DNA of 57,212 nucleotides from an uncultured Acidobacteriota bacterium (GTDB taxonomy: Bacteria; Acidobacteriota; Vicinamibacteria; Vicinamibacterales; CAVVIG01), in assembly GCA_902825985.1 (NCBI GenBank), contig CADEDC010000027.1, forward strand, positions 7,999 to 65,210, in the 5' to 3' direction. A program made the translations under genes and the position numbers. Under the pieces are notes generated by a model. The model saw only the letters and a program-made list of their open reading frames with translations. It did not search any database and was not told the origin of the DNA. Shown piece by piece: positions 34,665 through 42,321 of the stretch (position 1 is the stretch's first letter; the number at the start of each line of letters is the position of its first letter).

Positions 34665-35813
34665 CTACTTGCGACCGGTCAGCGTGCGCCAACCGCCGCG
34701 GAGCAGGCGGTGCACGTACACCAACGGCAGCAGCGCCGTCGTCCGATCCCCGAGGTCGTAGCGCGCTCGCATGTAGTGTCGGCTCGGGAAGGCGATTTCC
34801 CGCAGGAAGTGCAGACGATCGCGCCAGCTGGCCATGTGGCGCAGCGAGTCGAGCGTTTCGTGCCGCCAGCGGCGGTCAGGCTGCAGGTAGGCGGCCGATG
34901 CCTCACCCTCGACCGAACGGAGCGCCGTCAGGATGCGTTCGGGAAGGACGGTGCCGAACGTCGCGGCCGTCACCGCGAGACTGTGCGCGGCGACGGCCGC
35001 CATCGATCTGGAGGTGGCCAGGGCGGCGAACCGATCGAAGCCGGGCGGCGACAACTGCGAGGCGAGCAGATGAATGTCGAGCAGCCAGAGCACGCGCGTC
35101 GCGTTGCGGTGGTGCATCGCCGGATGCACGCATGCCAGCAGCAGCGCATGCGTTGCGGCCGCAGCACGTGCCGACGGGCCGAGCGCCGGCACCGCCGCCG
35201 CCTCGCGGTCGAGTTCGTCGCCGCTCACGATGCTGGCGAAGATCGGGTGCGCGCTGACGCGCCAGTGGACGTCGACCGCGTGCCGTACGCCGGAGGGGTC
35301 GAGCCGCTCGAATGGCATCTGGCCGTGCAGGTCGTCGCAGAAGGGCGGTTCGCTGTAGCCGAGCGCCCGAAGCGTCCGCTGCGCGGTGTCGACTTCGGCC
35401 GGGCGAACGATCAGATCGGTATCGGCCCGCGGCCGCAGACTGGGTTCCGGATAGATGGTGTACGCCAGCGGCGTCCCCTTGAACAGGACCGGCCGGACGC
35501 CGGCGTCCGCCAGATGCTGCAACACCGACGTCACCTCGCGCTGGCGCGCCACTTCCACGGCAGCGGCACCGAGGGCGATGTGGACGACACGCGCCTGTAC
35601 ATCGGGGTGCAGGCGGCAGCCGTCCGGGTCGCCGGCCAGCCGTGCATGCAGCAGCGGGACGACATCTTCGACGAGTGCCGCAGCGAGGACGCCGGCGCTC
35701 GATGCGTGGTCATCGTCGAGACGCAGCGGCTCGCCGCGCAGCAGTGCCAGCAACGCCTCGTGCGGTGGCGTCGATGGCGGCGGATCTGCGATCTCCGGGT
35801 GGGGCGGCACCAC
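34665..35813 (-). CDS. PF14907-type nucleotidyltransferase-like protein
   Basis: 382 residues from GTG at 35813. The core motif is VLFKGTPLAYTIYPEPSLRP (109-128) with Lys112, followed by RADTDLIVRP (129-138), a D-x-D metal site at Asp131 and Asp133. This is the pattern of the uncharacterised nucleotidyltransferase family often found in lasso-peptide and related gene clusters. There, from memory, such enzymes act on the phosphorylated C-terminal serine. It is the first gene on this strand before the C25 gene (98 nt away) and so plausibly the first gene of the RiPP locus. Confidence 0.8.
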   Translation of the reverse strand: MVPPHPEIADPPPSTPPHEALLALLRGEPLRLDDDHASSAGVLAAALVEDVVPLLHARLAGDPDGCRLHPDVQARVVHIALGAAAVEVARQREVTSVLQHLADAGVRPVLFKGTPLAYTIYPEPSLRPRADTDLIVRPAEVDTAQRTLRALGYSEPPFCDDLHGQMPFERLDPSGVRHAVDVHWRVSAHPIFASIVSGDELDREAAAVPALGPSARAAAATHALLLACVHPAMHHRNATRVLWLLDIHLLASQLSPPGFDRFAALATSRSMAAVAAHSLAVTAATFGTVLPERILTALRSVEGEASAAYLQPDRRWRHETLDSLRHMASWRDRLHFLREIAFPSRHYMRARYDLGDRTTALLPLVYVHRLLRGGWRTLTGRK

Positions 35814-35864
35814 GACTGGCTCGGTCCTGCCCCATTGTCTCCCAGGTTGCGACGCGGGCCGTCG

Positions 35865-35888
35865 GCGGACGCGGGCGGACGCGGGCGG
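35865..35888. repeat. Short tandem repeat of GCGGACGCGG
   Basis: Two copies of GCGGACGCGG and a partial third (GCGG) lie in the 124-nt gap between the DUF2235 gene stop and the nucleotidyltransferase start, and run into CCCGCC. It could fold into a GC hairpin; probably a terminator region or simple expansion. Confidence 0.3.
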
Positions 35889-35937
35889 CCCGCCGCGCGC
35901 CCCGGCGCGTGGCGCCAGACGGGCGGGCGGCCCACCG

Positions 35938-37128
35938 TCAGTCGGCGAACGGGTATTTCGGCCGCAGCTTGAACAGGGCTTCGGTCAGGAAGAACTCGGT
36001 CAGGTTGTGAAAGCCGCGCTCGCGGGCGCCCGCCACCATCAGCGACACCAGCCGCACCGCGGACTGACGGGCCCGTGTCAGGTCCTCGTCGCTGGTGATC
36101 AGCGGCACGCGGCCCTGGAACAGCGTGAGCAGTGCGTCCTTGACGCCGTCGAGCGGGAACTGCAGCTCGCGACTGGCCGACTCCGCGGCTTCCCACAAGG
36201 CGGCGACGCGCCGGCGCACTGCCAGCGGCATCACTTCGAGCGACTCCGCCCCGAGTTCGTTGGCCGCCTGTTCGTCGGTCGCCGTCTCGACGCTGCAGGT
36301 CGGCGGCAGGCTGGCGAATCCGGCCAGCGGTGCGACGGTGAAGTGGCCGCGGTCGACGGCGGCGATCAGGCGAACCGGCACCTTCAGTTCGTGACTGATC
36401 CGCGGCCGGGTCGCCGGTTCCGGGTGCAGCGCCGCGATGTCCTCGGCGGTGATCGGCAGCCCGGCCGCCCGTGCCTTGGACATCAGCCACCGCATCGAGA
36501 CGTCGTTGAGTCCACGGTTGCCGTTGCCACCGCCGATGTCGGAGTGGGCGCCACGGAACCACACTTCACACGCGCCGTGGAGCCGGGTCGGCAGGAACGA
36601 CGGTCGCCGCTCGTCGAGGGCGAGGGCGTGGAAACAGTACTTCAGGCTCGAACGCGGCAACGACAGATGATGGCCGATGTTGAAGTCGACGGCGCCGAGG
36701 TTCGCGATGCCGAATGCCGCGACGATGTCCCAGAGCCCGAGGAAACGGATCTGCGGCGTCGGCTCGACGACGCGGTTGGAGCCAGGCTGGCGAATCCCCT
36801 TCTCCTGGATGCGATGACAGAAATCGAGCGTCGTGGCGGCACCGCGGCTGAATCCGACGATGTCGATGACGTGGTCGCCGGCCGACCAGGTGCGGCACAG
36901 ATGATCGTACGCTTCGTCGACGCGCACGTGCGCACCGGCGCCGAAGACGCCACCGACGATCTTGCCGATCGTGTCGTGGCGGGTGCCGACCCCGGCGATG
37001 TAGAGGTCGTCGGTGTTCGAGTGCTCCTTGTAGGCACGGAAGAAGCGGACGACATTCGTGTTCTTCGACTGCGGGTCGTCGCCGTCCTTCTCGTTGTTCC
37101 ACGTCCCGTCGAAAGCAAATAGCGCCAC
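35938..37128 (-). CDS. DUF2235 alpha/beta-hydrolase
   Basis: 396 residues from GTG at 37128, preceded by GGAGGA. The start LFAFDGTWNNEKDGDDP and the nucleophile elbow IVGFSRGAATTLDF (GxSxG) are typical of DUF2235/Tle1-like hydrolases; a later HSDIGGGNG (His-Ser-Asp) completes a likely catalytic site. Related proteins are type VI secretion phospholipase effectors, but many stand-alone members exist. No VgrG, PAAR or immunity-like gene is next to it, and there is no signal peptide, so an effector role is not supported. It precedes the RiPP locus with a GC-rich spacer. Confidence 0.8.
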   Translation of the reverse strand: MALFAFDGTWNNEKDGDDPQSKNTNVVRFFRAYKEHSNTDDLYIAGVGTRHDTIGKIVGGVFGAGAHVRVDEAYDHLCRTWSAGDHVIDIVGFSRGAATTLDFCHRIQEKGIRQPGSNRVVEPTPQIRFLGLWDIVAAFGIANLGAVDFNIGHHLSLPRSSLKYCFHALALDERRPSFLPTRLHGACEVWFRGAHSDIGGGNGNRGLNDVSMRWLMSKARAAGLPITAEDIAALHPEPATRPRISHELKVPVRLIAAVDRGHFTVAPLAGFASLPPTCSVETATDEQAANELGAESLEVMPLAVRRRVAALWEAAESASRELQFPLDGVKDALLTLFQGRVPLITSDEDLTRARQSAVRLVSLMVAGARERGFHNLTEFFLTEALFKLRPKYPFAD

Positions 37129-37351
37129 GTCGTTCCTCCGTTGCGTATGGTGGCCCCGGCCGCAAGGTCGTTTCAGGTGACGGGGCAGCGCATACGTTAC
37201 CCGATATGCTCGTCGCCCTCAGACCGCAACGGGCGGGAGGCAGCTCGACCACAGCGGCGTGGACGGGCGAGGCCACCGCACAGCGGACAGGTCGGCCGGA
37301 GGGTCAATGGCGTGATCGGCCGCGTCGCCTACCCGCCACCACCGTGCGCGT

Positions 37352-37894
37352 TCATTGCGGCAGGCACGTGAGGAGAACGGCAAACGGCCCCGGCGCGCAT
37401 TCATACGGCCGGTAGAAGGTCAGCAGACGACCGGCGATGATCACGCCGAGCCACAACGAGAGCGACACCGCACCCATCACCACCGCGGCGCGGGGCAACC
37501 GGACCGCCGCCGGCGCCAGCGCGCGCGGCCCCACCGTCAGGTAGAACGTCAGCGCATTCGCGCCGGCCAGGACGATCAACAGCAGCTTGACGTGAAACGC
37601 CGGGTTCAGGATGTACTGATCGGGTTCCGTCATCAGGAAGAGCAGGCCGGTGGCCAGGTTCAGCGCGAAGCCGATCACCCCGAACGGCACCAGCCGGTGG
37701 AGCGCCGACAGCGGGATGCGGGGCGCCAGGCCGAGCAGCCGGAGGTCGAAGACACCGACCGTGCCGACGAGCAGGGACAGGCCGATGAAGTGCAGGCTCT
37801 CGGCGAGCGGCCACATCCACTCGCGCTGCATGAAATGCGCGACCGGGGTGGCGCCCGCGAGCGCCTGCACGAGCCACAGCTGAAGGTCGGCCAT
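37352..37894 (-). CDS. Membrane protein, DUF6644-like (copy 2 of a tandem pair)
   Basis: 180 residues from ATG at 37894. Four or five hydrophobic helices: WMWPLAESLHFIGLSLLVG, FDLRLLGLAPR, LVPFGVIGFALNLATGLLF, FHVKLLLIVLAGANALTFYL and VSLSLWLGVIIAGRLLTFY. Conserved points shared with the next gene are a His in the first helix, NPxF-x-K, and GRLLxxY near the end. Together they suggest a pair of related four-helix membrane proteins, possibly haem-binding, but no experimental role is known to me. The gene is 38 nt from the paralogue and likely in the same operon. Confidence 0.65.
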   Translation of the reverse strand: MADLQLWLVQALAGATPVAHFMQREWMWPLAESLHFIGLSLLVGTVGVFDLRLLGLAPRIPLSALHRLVPFGVIGFALNLATGLLFLMTEPDQYILNPAFHVKLLLIVLAGANALTFYLTVGPRALAPAAVRLPRAAVVMGAVSLSLWLGVIIAGRLLTFYRPYECAPGPFAVLLTCLPQ

Positions 37895-37932
37895 CGTTGA
37901 TCCCAATCAGGAGCGGGCGCTGGAATTCACCG

Positions 37933-38427
37933 TCAGAAGTCGACGAACAGGCGCGTGAACGTGTAGGCCAGGAGCCGTCCGCTGGTAATCGCACCGGCCC
38001 ACACCATGAGTGCGGTGACGGCGAGGGCACGCCGCCGGACCGGAGACAGCGACGCCGACGGCAGTTCCGGCAGCGCCCGGACCATTCGGACGTACAACCG
38101 CAGGCCGGCGCCAACCAGCGCCAGCTTCACATAGAACACCGGATTCGTCAGCGCCTTGGTGGGATAGGCGACGAGCAGGATCAACCCCGACACCGTGTTG
38201 AGCGCCACGCCGATCCACAGCACCGCCCCGAGACGACGCAGTTCACGGCCGGGAACCGCCGGCGTCACACCCAGCAGGTGGAGCGCCGTCGCGATGCAGA
38301 CCCCGACGGCGAACGCCATGCCGATGGCATGCGCCGACAGGAAGGTCGGGTAGGCCAGCACCGACGTCGACTCGCGCGCCCAGACGCTGAAATCCGAGGC
38401 TTCGACCCAGCGAAACACCGGGTCCAT
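37933..38427 (-). CDS. Membrane protein, DUF6644-like (copy 1 of a tandem pair)
   Basis: 164 residues from ATG at 38427, 5 nt after the stop of the PQQ-like propeller gene, so operonic. Helices include YPTFLSAHAIGMAFAVGVCI, LGAVLWIGVALNTVSGLIL, NPVFYVKLALVGAGLRLYV and TALMVWAGAITSGRLLAYT. It shares the His in helix 1, NPxF and GRLLxY pattern with the gene at 37352-37894 and is clearly its paralogue. The link to a PQQ-like protein could reflect an electron-acceptor role; that is inference. Confidence 0.65.
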   Translation of the reverse strand: MDPVFRWVEASDFSVWARESTSVLAYPTFLSAHAIGMAFAVGVCIATALHLLGVTPAVPGRELRRLGAVLWIGVALNTVSGLILLVAYPTKALTNPVFYVKLALVGAGLRLYVRMVRALPELPSASLSPVRRRALAVTALMVWAGAITSGRLLAYTFTRLFVDF

Positions 38428-38432
38428 CGCCG

Positions 38433-39764
38433 TCAGTTGCCGCCGATGGCGTAGAGGTGGCTGGCGCCGCGCAGGAAGATCTCGCGGTCGACGAGCGCCG
38501 GTGACGCGTCGAACTCGTCGTCGAGCGAGTTCTTCGCAAGCACCTCGTAGGTCGGTCCGGCCTTGACCACGATGGTGGTGCCTTCCCGTCCGGCGATGTA
38601 GATGCGCCCCTGCGCCGCCACCGGCGACGAGAACACGTTCGGCACGCCGTCGAGCCGCTGGTTCTGATAGTGCGGCGTGCCGCGCCTCGCGTCGAACGCC
38701 GACAGGATGCCGGAGTTGGTCTTCAGGAAGTACAGGATGCCGTCGACGAGCACCGGTGACGGCACGTACGGCGTGTCGCGATCGAGCGACCAGACCACAT
38801 GGGGCGTGCCGTCCAGATTGCCACGCGCATCGGCGACCCGGATCGCCTTGAGGTCGTTCCCCTGGAAGCCGCTCATGAGGAACACCAGACCATCGCCGTG
38901 CACCGGCGACGGGATCGGGTTCATCGTCAGGCCGTCGGACTCCCAGACGACGGCACCCGTGGCCAGATCGTAGGCCCGGTTGCGCTTCATGGCCGGGACG
39001 ATCACCTGTGGCGCGCCGTTCACCTGGAGCACCAGTGGCGTCGCCCAGGTGTCGATCTCTTCGCGCGTCACGCGCCACAACTCGCGCCCGTCACGCTTGT
39101 CGAGTGCGGTGATGAACGACTCGCCATTCAAATGATCCCAGACGATGACGAGGGTGTTGCCGTACAGGGCGGGGGTCGACCCCTCCCCGAACTGGTTGCG
39201 CATCCGCTTGTCGCCGAGATCCTTGCTCCAGCGCAGCCGGCCGTTCATGTCGTAGGCATAGATGCCGAACGACTCGAAATAGGCGAAGACGCTCTCCCCG
39301 TCGGTGATCGGCGAGCTCGATGCCCAGGTGCTGTTGTCGGTGTGGCCGGGCTCGTGCGGCTCCGCCTCGGTCGCCACCCGTTCCCACACCGTCTTGCCGG
39401 TCTGCCGGTCGATGGCGAGGACGACGAATCGGTGGCTGCCGCGGGGGGTGAGGCCGCCGCGCGGCGCGTGCTGGGCCTCTCCGGAGGCGACCGCCGGCAC
39501 GGCGGACAGCACGAACACGCGGTCGCCCCAGACCACCGGGGAGGCATGCCCACGACCGGGAATCTCGACCTTCCACCGGACGTTGCGCGACTCGCTCCAC
39601 TCGATCGGCGGGTTGGCGGTCGGCGACACGCCAGTGGCCTCCGGACCGCGCCACTGCGCCCACTGGCGGCGCGGATCGACGCCCTGCGCCACGGCGTGTG
39701 CGGCCAGTACCAGGCAGGCGACGGCAAGGGCTGACGAATTCACGAGGCGGCGAATGAGACGCAT
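38433..39764 (-). CDS. Secreted PQQ-like beta-propeller protein
   Basis: 443 residues with a signal peptide (LVNSSALAVACLVLAAHAVA). It starts with the typical QWAQWRGPEATGVSPTA and continues with GRGHASPVVWGDRVFV, WASSSPITDGESVFAYFES, WDHLNGESFITALDKRDG and VFSSPVAAQGRIYIAGREG, i.e. PQQ-like WD repeats of a seven- or eight-bladed propeller. No PQQ-coordinating sequence such as that of PQQ dehydrogenases can be recognised with confidence. It leads an operon with the two DUF6644-like genes. Minus-strand TATACT at 39782-39787 is its probable -10. Confidence 0.87.
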   Translation of the reverse strand: MRLIRRLVNSSALAVACLVLAAHAVAQGVDPRRQWAQWRGPEATGVSPTANPPIEWSESRNVRWKVEIPGRGHASPVVWGDRVFVLSAVPAVASGEAQHAPRGGLTPRGSHRFVVLAIDRQTGKTVWERVATEAEPHEPGHTDNSTWASSSPITDGESVFAYFESFGIYAYDMNGRLRWSKDLGDKRMRNQFGEGSTPALYGNTLVIVWDHLNGESFITALDKRDGRELWRVTREEIDTWATPLVLQVNGAPQVIVPAMKRNRAYDLATGAVVWESDGLTMNPIPSPVHGDGLVFLMSGFQGNDLKAIRVADARGNLDGTPHVVWSLDRDTPYVPSPVLVDGILYFLKTNSGILSAFDARRGTPHYQNQRLDGVPNVFSSPVAAQGRIYIAGREGTTIVVKAGPTYEVLAKNSLDDEFDASPALVDREIFLRGASHLYAIGGN

Positions 39765-39781
39765 CAGGCCCCCACGCGACG

Positions 39782-39787
39782 AGTATA
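39782..39787 (-). promoter_or_regulatory. -10 hexamer TATACT for the PQQ-like/DUF6644 operon
   Basis: The hexamer (plus strand AGTATA) is 17 nt before the ATG at 39764, giving a leader of about 10 nt. Confidence 0.4.
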
Positions 39788-39796
39788 GCCGGATCG

Positions 39797-39820
39797 ACCG
39801 GCGCCACCGGCGGCGCCGGT
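39797..39820. repeat. Inverted repeat between divergent promoters
   Basis: ACCGGCGCC (39797-39805), 6-nt spacer, GGCGCCGGT (39812-39820). The perfect 9-bp arms lie between the minus-strand -10 at 39782 and the plus-strand -10 at 39859, a place where an operator would act on both genes. Confidence 0.35.
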
Positions 39821-39858
39821 GGTCGATGAAAGTGCTTGGGGCGCCCGCCGACGTTGAC

Positions 39859-39864
39859 TAGAAT
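39859..39864 (+). promoter_or_regulatory. -10 hexamer TAGAAT for the 39926 gene
   Basis: TAGAAT precedes the GTG at 39926 by 61 nt; GGAGG (39916-39920) is 5 nt before the start. This fits a leadered message rather than a leaderless one. Confidence 0.4.
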
Positions 39865-39925
39865 CGCGGCGCGATTGGACGCTCGCCCTCGTCGAGGGCG
39901 GGCCGGTCGATTTACGGAGGTGCTC

Positions 39926-41272
39926 GTGCGACTCCTGGCAGTCCCGCTCGTTGCGATGCTCGTGGTAACGGCTGCGCCGCGGCCGGCCGGCGCGCAATGG
40001 CATCAGTTCCGCGGTGCCCAGGCCGGGGTGGCGGCCGACGACCCGGCGCTGCCCGATTCCTGGAGCGAGACCGAAAACGTGGCATGGAAGGCGGAGGTGC
40101 CCGGCCTTGGCTGGAGCTCGCCGATCGTCTGGAACGACCATGTGTTCGTGACCTCGGCAGTGAGTACCGGTGAAGAACCGAAGGCGCTGCCGGGCCTCTA
40201 CGACCCGGGAGACGAGCAGGGCAAGACCAAGTCGTCGAGCGTCCAGCAGTGGACGGTCTTCGACTTCGACGCCCGCACCGGGCAGCTCCGCTGGTCGACC
40301 GAGCTGAAGCGCGGCGTGCCCACCATGTTGCGGCATCTCAAGAACAGCTTCGCGTCGGAGACACCGACAACGGACGGCGAACGGGTCTACGTCTTCTTCG
40401 GCGCGATCGGGCTGGTGGCAGCGCTCGACTTCAGCGGCCACATCGTCTGGTCGAAGGAGCTCGGCGCCTTCAACGGACAGCAGGAATTCGCCCCCGCCGC
40501 CTCGCCGGTGCTGCACCGCGGGCGGCTGTACGTGGTCAACGACAACACGACGCGCTCGTACCTGGCGGCATTCGACGCGGCGACCGGCGCGCAGGTCTGG
40601 CGGGTCGAGCGCGCGGAAGTGGAGAACTGGTCGACGCCGTTCGTCTGGGAGAACGAGCGGCGGACCGAAATCGTGACCAACGGGCGCGGCAAGGTCCGCT
40701 CGTACGACCTCGACGGCAAGCTGCTCTGGGAGCTCGCCGGGATGACGGTCAACGTCGTGCCGACGCCGTTCGCGCGCCACGGCCTGCTCTACGTGTCGTC
40801 CGGCTACCCCGGGGCGCAGGTGCGTCCGGTGTATGCCGTCAAGCCGGGGGCGTTCGGCGACATCACGCCGAAACCGGGTGAGACGACGAACGAGTACGTC
40901 GCCTGGTTCCAGCCGCGGCTGGGCACCTATCAGACCTCGCCGCTGGCCTACGGCGACCATTTCTACACGCTGCTCGACCGCGGCCTGCTGTGGTGCCACG
41001 ATGCACGAACCGGCCAGGAGACCTACGGCCGCACCCGCATTGCACCTGAGGCCGCCGGCTTCACGGCGTCGCCCTGGGCGTACAACGGCAAGGTGTTCCT
41101 GCTGAGCGAGGACGGCGACACGTTCGTCATCAAGGCGGGGCCGACATTCGAGGTGCTCGGCCGGAACTCCCTGAACGAGATGTCCCTGGCATCCCCGGCG
41201 ATTGCCGGCGGCAGCCTGTATCTCCGCACCCAGTCGAAGCTGTACAAGATTGCCCGGCAGGTGACCCGTTGA
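39926..41272 (+). CDS. Secreted PQQ-like beta-propeller protein
   Basis: 448 residues from GTG at 39926 (GGAGG 5 nt upstream); the open frame is longer but this start gives a signal peptide (MRLLAVPLVAMLVVTAAPRP). The mature protein begins QWHQFRGAQAGVAADDPALP and has the repeats PGLGWSSPIVWNDHVFVTSA, LKNSFASETPTTDGERVYVF, HIVWSKELGAFNGQQEF and SPAIAGGSLYLRTQSKLY. It is a paralogue of the proteins at 38433, 42322 and 48470. The next gene overlaps its stop (TTGA), so they are probably co-translated. Confidence 0.87.
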   Translation: MRLLAVPLVAMLVVTAAPRPAGAQWHQFRGAQAGVAADDPALPDSWSETENVAWKAEVPGLGWSSPIVWNDHVFVTSAVSTGEEPKALPGLYDPGDEQGKTKSSSVQQWTVFDFDARTGQLRWSTELKRGVPTMLRHLKNSFASETPTTDGERVYVFFGAIGLVAALDFSGHIVWSKELGAFNGQQEFAPAASPVLHRGRLYVVNDNTTRSYLAAFDAATGAQVWRVERAEVENWSTPFVWENERRTEIVTNGRGKVRSYDLDGKLLWELAGMTVNVVPTPFARHGLLYVSSGYPGAQVRPVYAVKPGAFGDITPKPGETTNEYVAWFQPRLGTYQTSPLAYGDHFYTLLDRGLLWCHDARTGQETYGRTRIAPEAAGFTASPWAYNGKVFLLSEDGDTFVIKAGPTFEVLGRNSLNEMSLASPAIAGGSLYLRTQSKLYKIARQVTR

Positions 41273-42309
41273 CCGGCCGGTCGGTGGCCGCGGCCCTGTG
41301 CGCGGCGGTCGCGCTGACGACCGCCGGGCCGCAGGCGCAGCCAGCCCCGCTGACGCCCGCCGGGACGATCCCCGGTCCTGCGGAACTGGTGCGCGCCGCC
41401 GGCGGCTATGCCTACGTCGCCGCCGGCAAGACGCTCACCGTCTATGACATCTCGACGCCGGCGTCGCCCAGGCGCCGGGGCAGCCACGACTTTCCCGACA
41501 AGGTCTGGGGCTTCCGCGTCTATGGCTCCCTCCTGTACGTCGCCAACGGGTTCAACGGGCTGCAGATCCTCGACGTCGCCAACCCCGACGCCCCGGCAAT
41601 CAGGGGTGGCGTGAAGACACAGGGACAGTCGAAGAACGTCGCCGTGTCCGGGCCGCGGGCGGTGGTCGCCAACCACATGACCGGCGTCGATCTGCTGGAC
41701 GTGTCCGACAGCGCGGCGCCGGCCTACATCGGCTCGGCCTTCCTGGATGGCTACGCCCGCGACGCGGCGATGACCGGGACCATCGCCTACGCGGTGGACA
41801 ATCCGTCAGGCTTGTACGTGCTGGACGTCGCCGCGGTCCGCGCCAAAGCGTTCGACCCGTCGCACGCCGTGCAGGAGGCGCACACGCCGCAGGTGATCGA
41901 GCTGTCGGGCGCCGGTGCGGCGTCACCGTTCGCGGTGCTGGCGGGCGGCGAGCCGTACGATCCGACGCGGCCGCGCCCGGCCGGCGTCCGTCCCCGCGGG
42001 ACGCTGCAGGTGTGGGACCTCGCGAACCCGGCGGCACCGACACTCGCCGCGTTGTATCGGACGCCTGGCATCCCGAGACATGTGACGGTGCAGGGCACGC
42101 TGGCCTACGTCGCCGATTCGGAAGACGGCGTGCATGTCGTCGATCTGGCCCGGCCGGCGAACCCGGTGTTCGTCACGAGCTTCAAGACGCCGGCGCCGGC
42201 CCGCAATATCGCGGTCACCGGTTCCACCGTGCTCGTCGTCGTCGGCGGCCCGCCGGCCACCGCCGGGCAACCGGCAAGCGCGGTGACGCTGCTGACGCAC
42301 ACCCGATGA
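41269..42309 (+). CDS. Secreted LVIVD-repeat protein
   Basis: 346 residues from TTG at 41269, overlapping the preceding stop codon by four bases (TTGA); a GTG five codons later is an alternative. A signal peptide is visible (VAAALCAAVALTTAG). LVIVD repeats recur, for example TLTVYDISTPASPRRRGSH, NGLQILDVANPDAP, TGVDLLDVSDSAAPAYIG, GLYVLDVAAV and VHVVDLARPANPVFVTSFK. Such repeats form a beta-propeller at the cell surface; no catalytic role is known. Its coupling to a PQQ-like propeller suggests a joint function in the periplasm. Confidence 0.82.
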   Translation: MTGRSVAAALCAAVALTTAGPQAQPAPLTPAGTIPGPAELVRAAGGYAYVAAGKTLTVYDISTPASPRRRGSHDFPDKVWGFRVYGSLLYVANGFNGLQILDVANPDAPAIRGGVKTQGQSKNVAVSGPRAVVANHMTGVDLLDVSDSAAPAYIGSAFLDGYARDAAMTGTIAYAVDNPSGLYVLDVAAVRAKAFDPSHAVQEAHTPQVIELSGAGAASPFAVLAGGEPYDPTRPRPAGVRPRGTLQVWDLANPAAPTLAALYRTPGIPRHVTVQGTLAYVADSEDGVHVVDLARPANPVFVTSFKTPAPARNIAVTGSTVLVVVGGPPATAGQPASAVTLLTHTR

Positions 42310-42321
42310 TCAGGCCGGCGC

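Noticed and set aside
25695..35813. Ordinary lasso peptide cluster
   Set aside because: Kinase, nucleotidyltransferase and PqqD fit, but there is no asparagine-synthetase-like cyclase or B2 transglutaminase-like protease in the window.
35865..35888. CRISPR array or attachment site
   Set aside because: The repeat unit is 10 bp with no spacers and only 2.4 copies.
35938..37128. Type VI secretion effector
   Set aside because: DUF2235 matches Tle1-like effectors, but no T6SS component or immunity gene is in the window.
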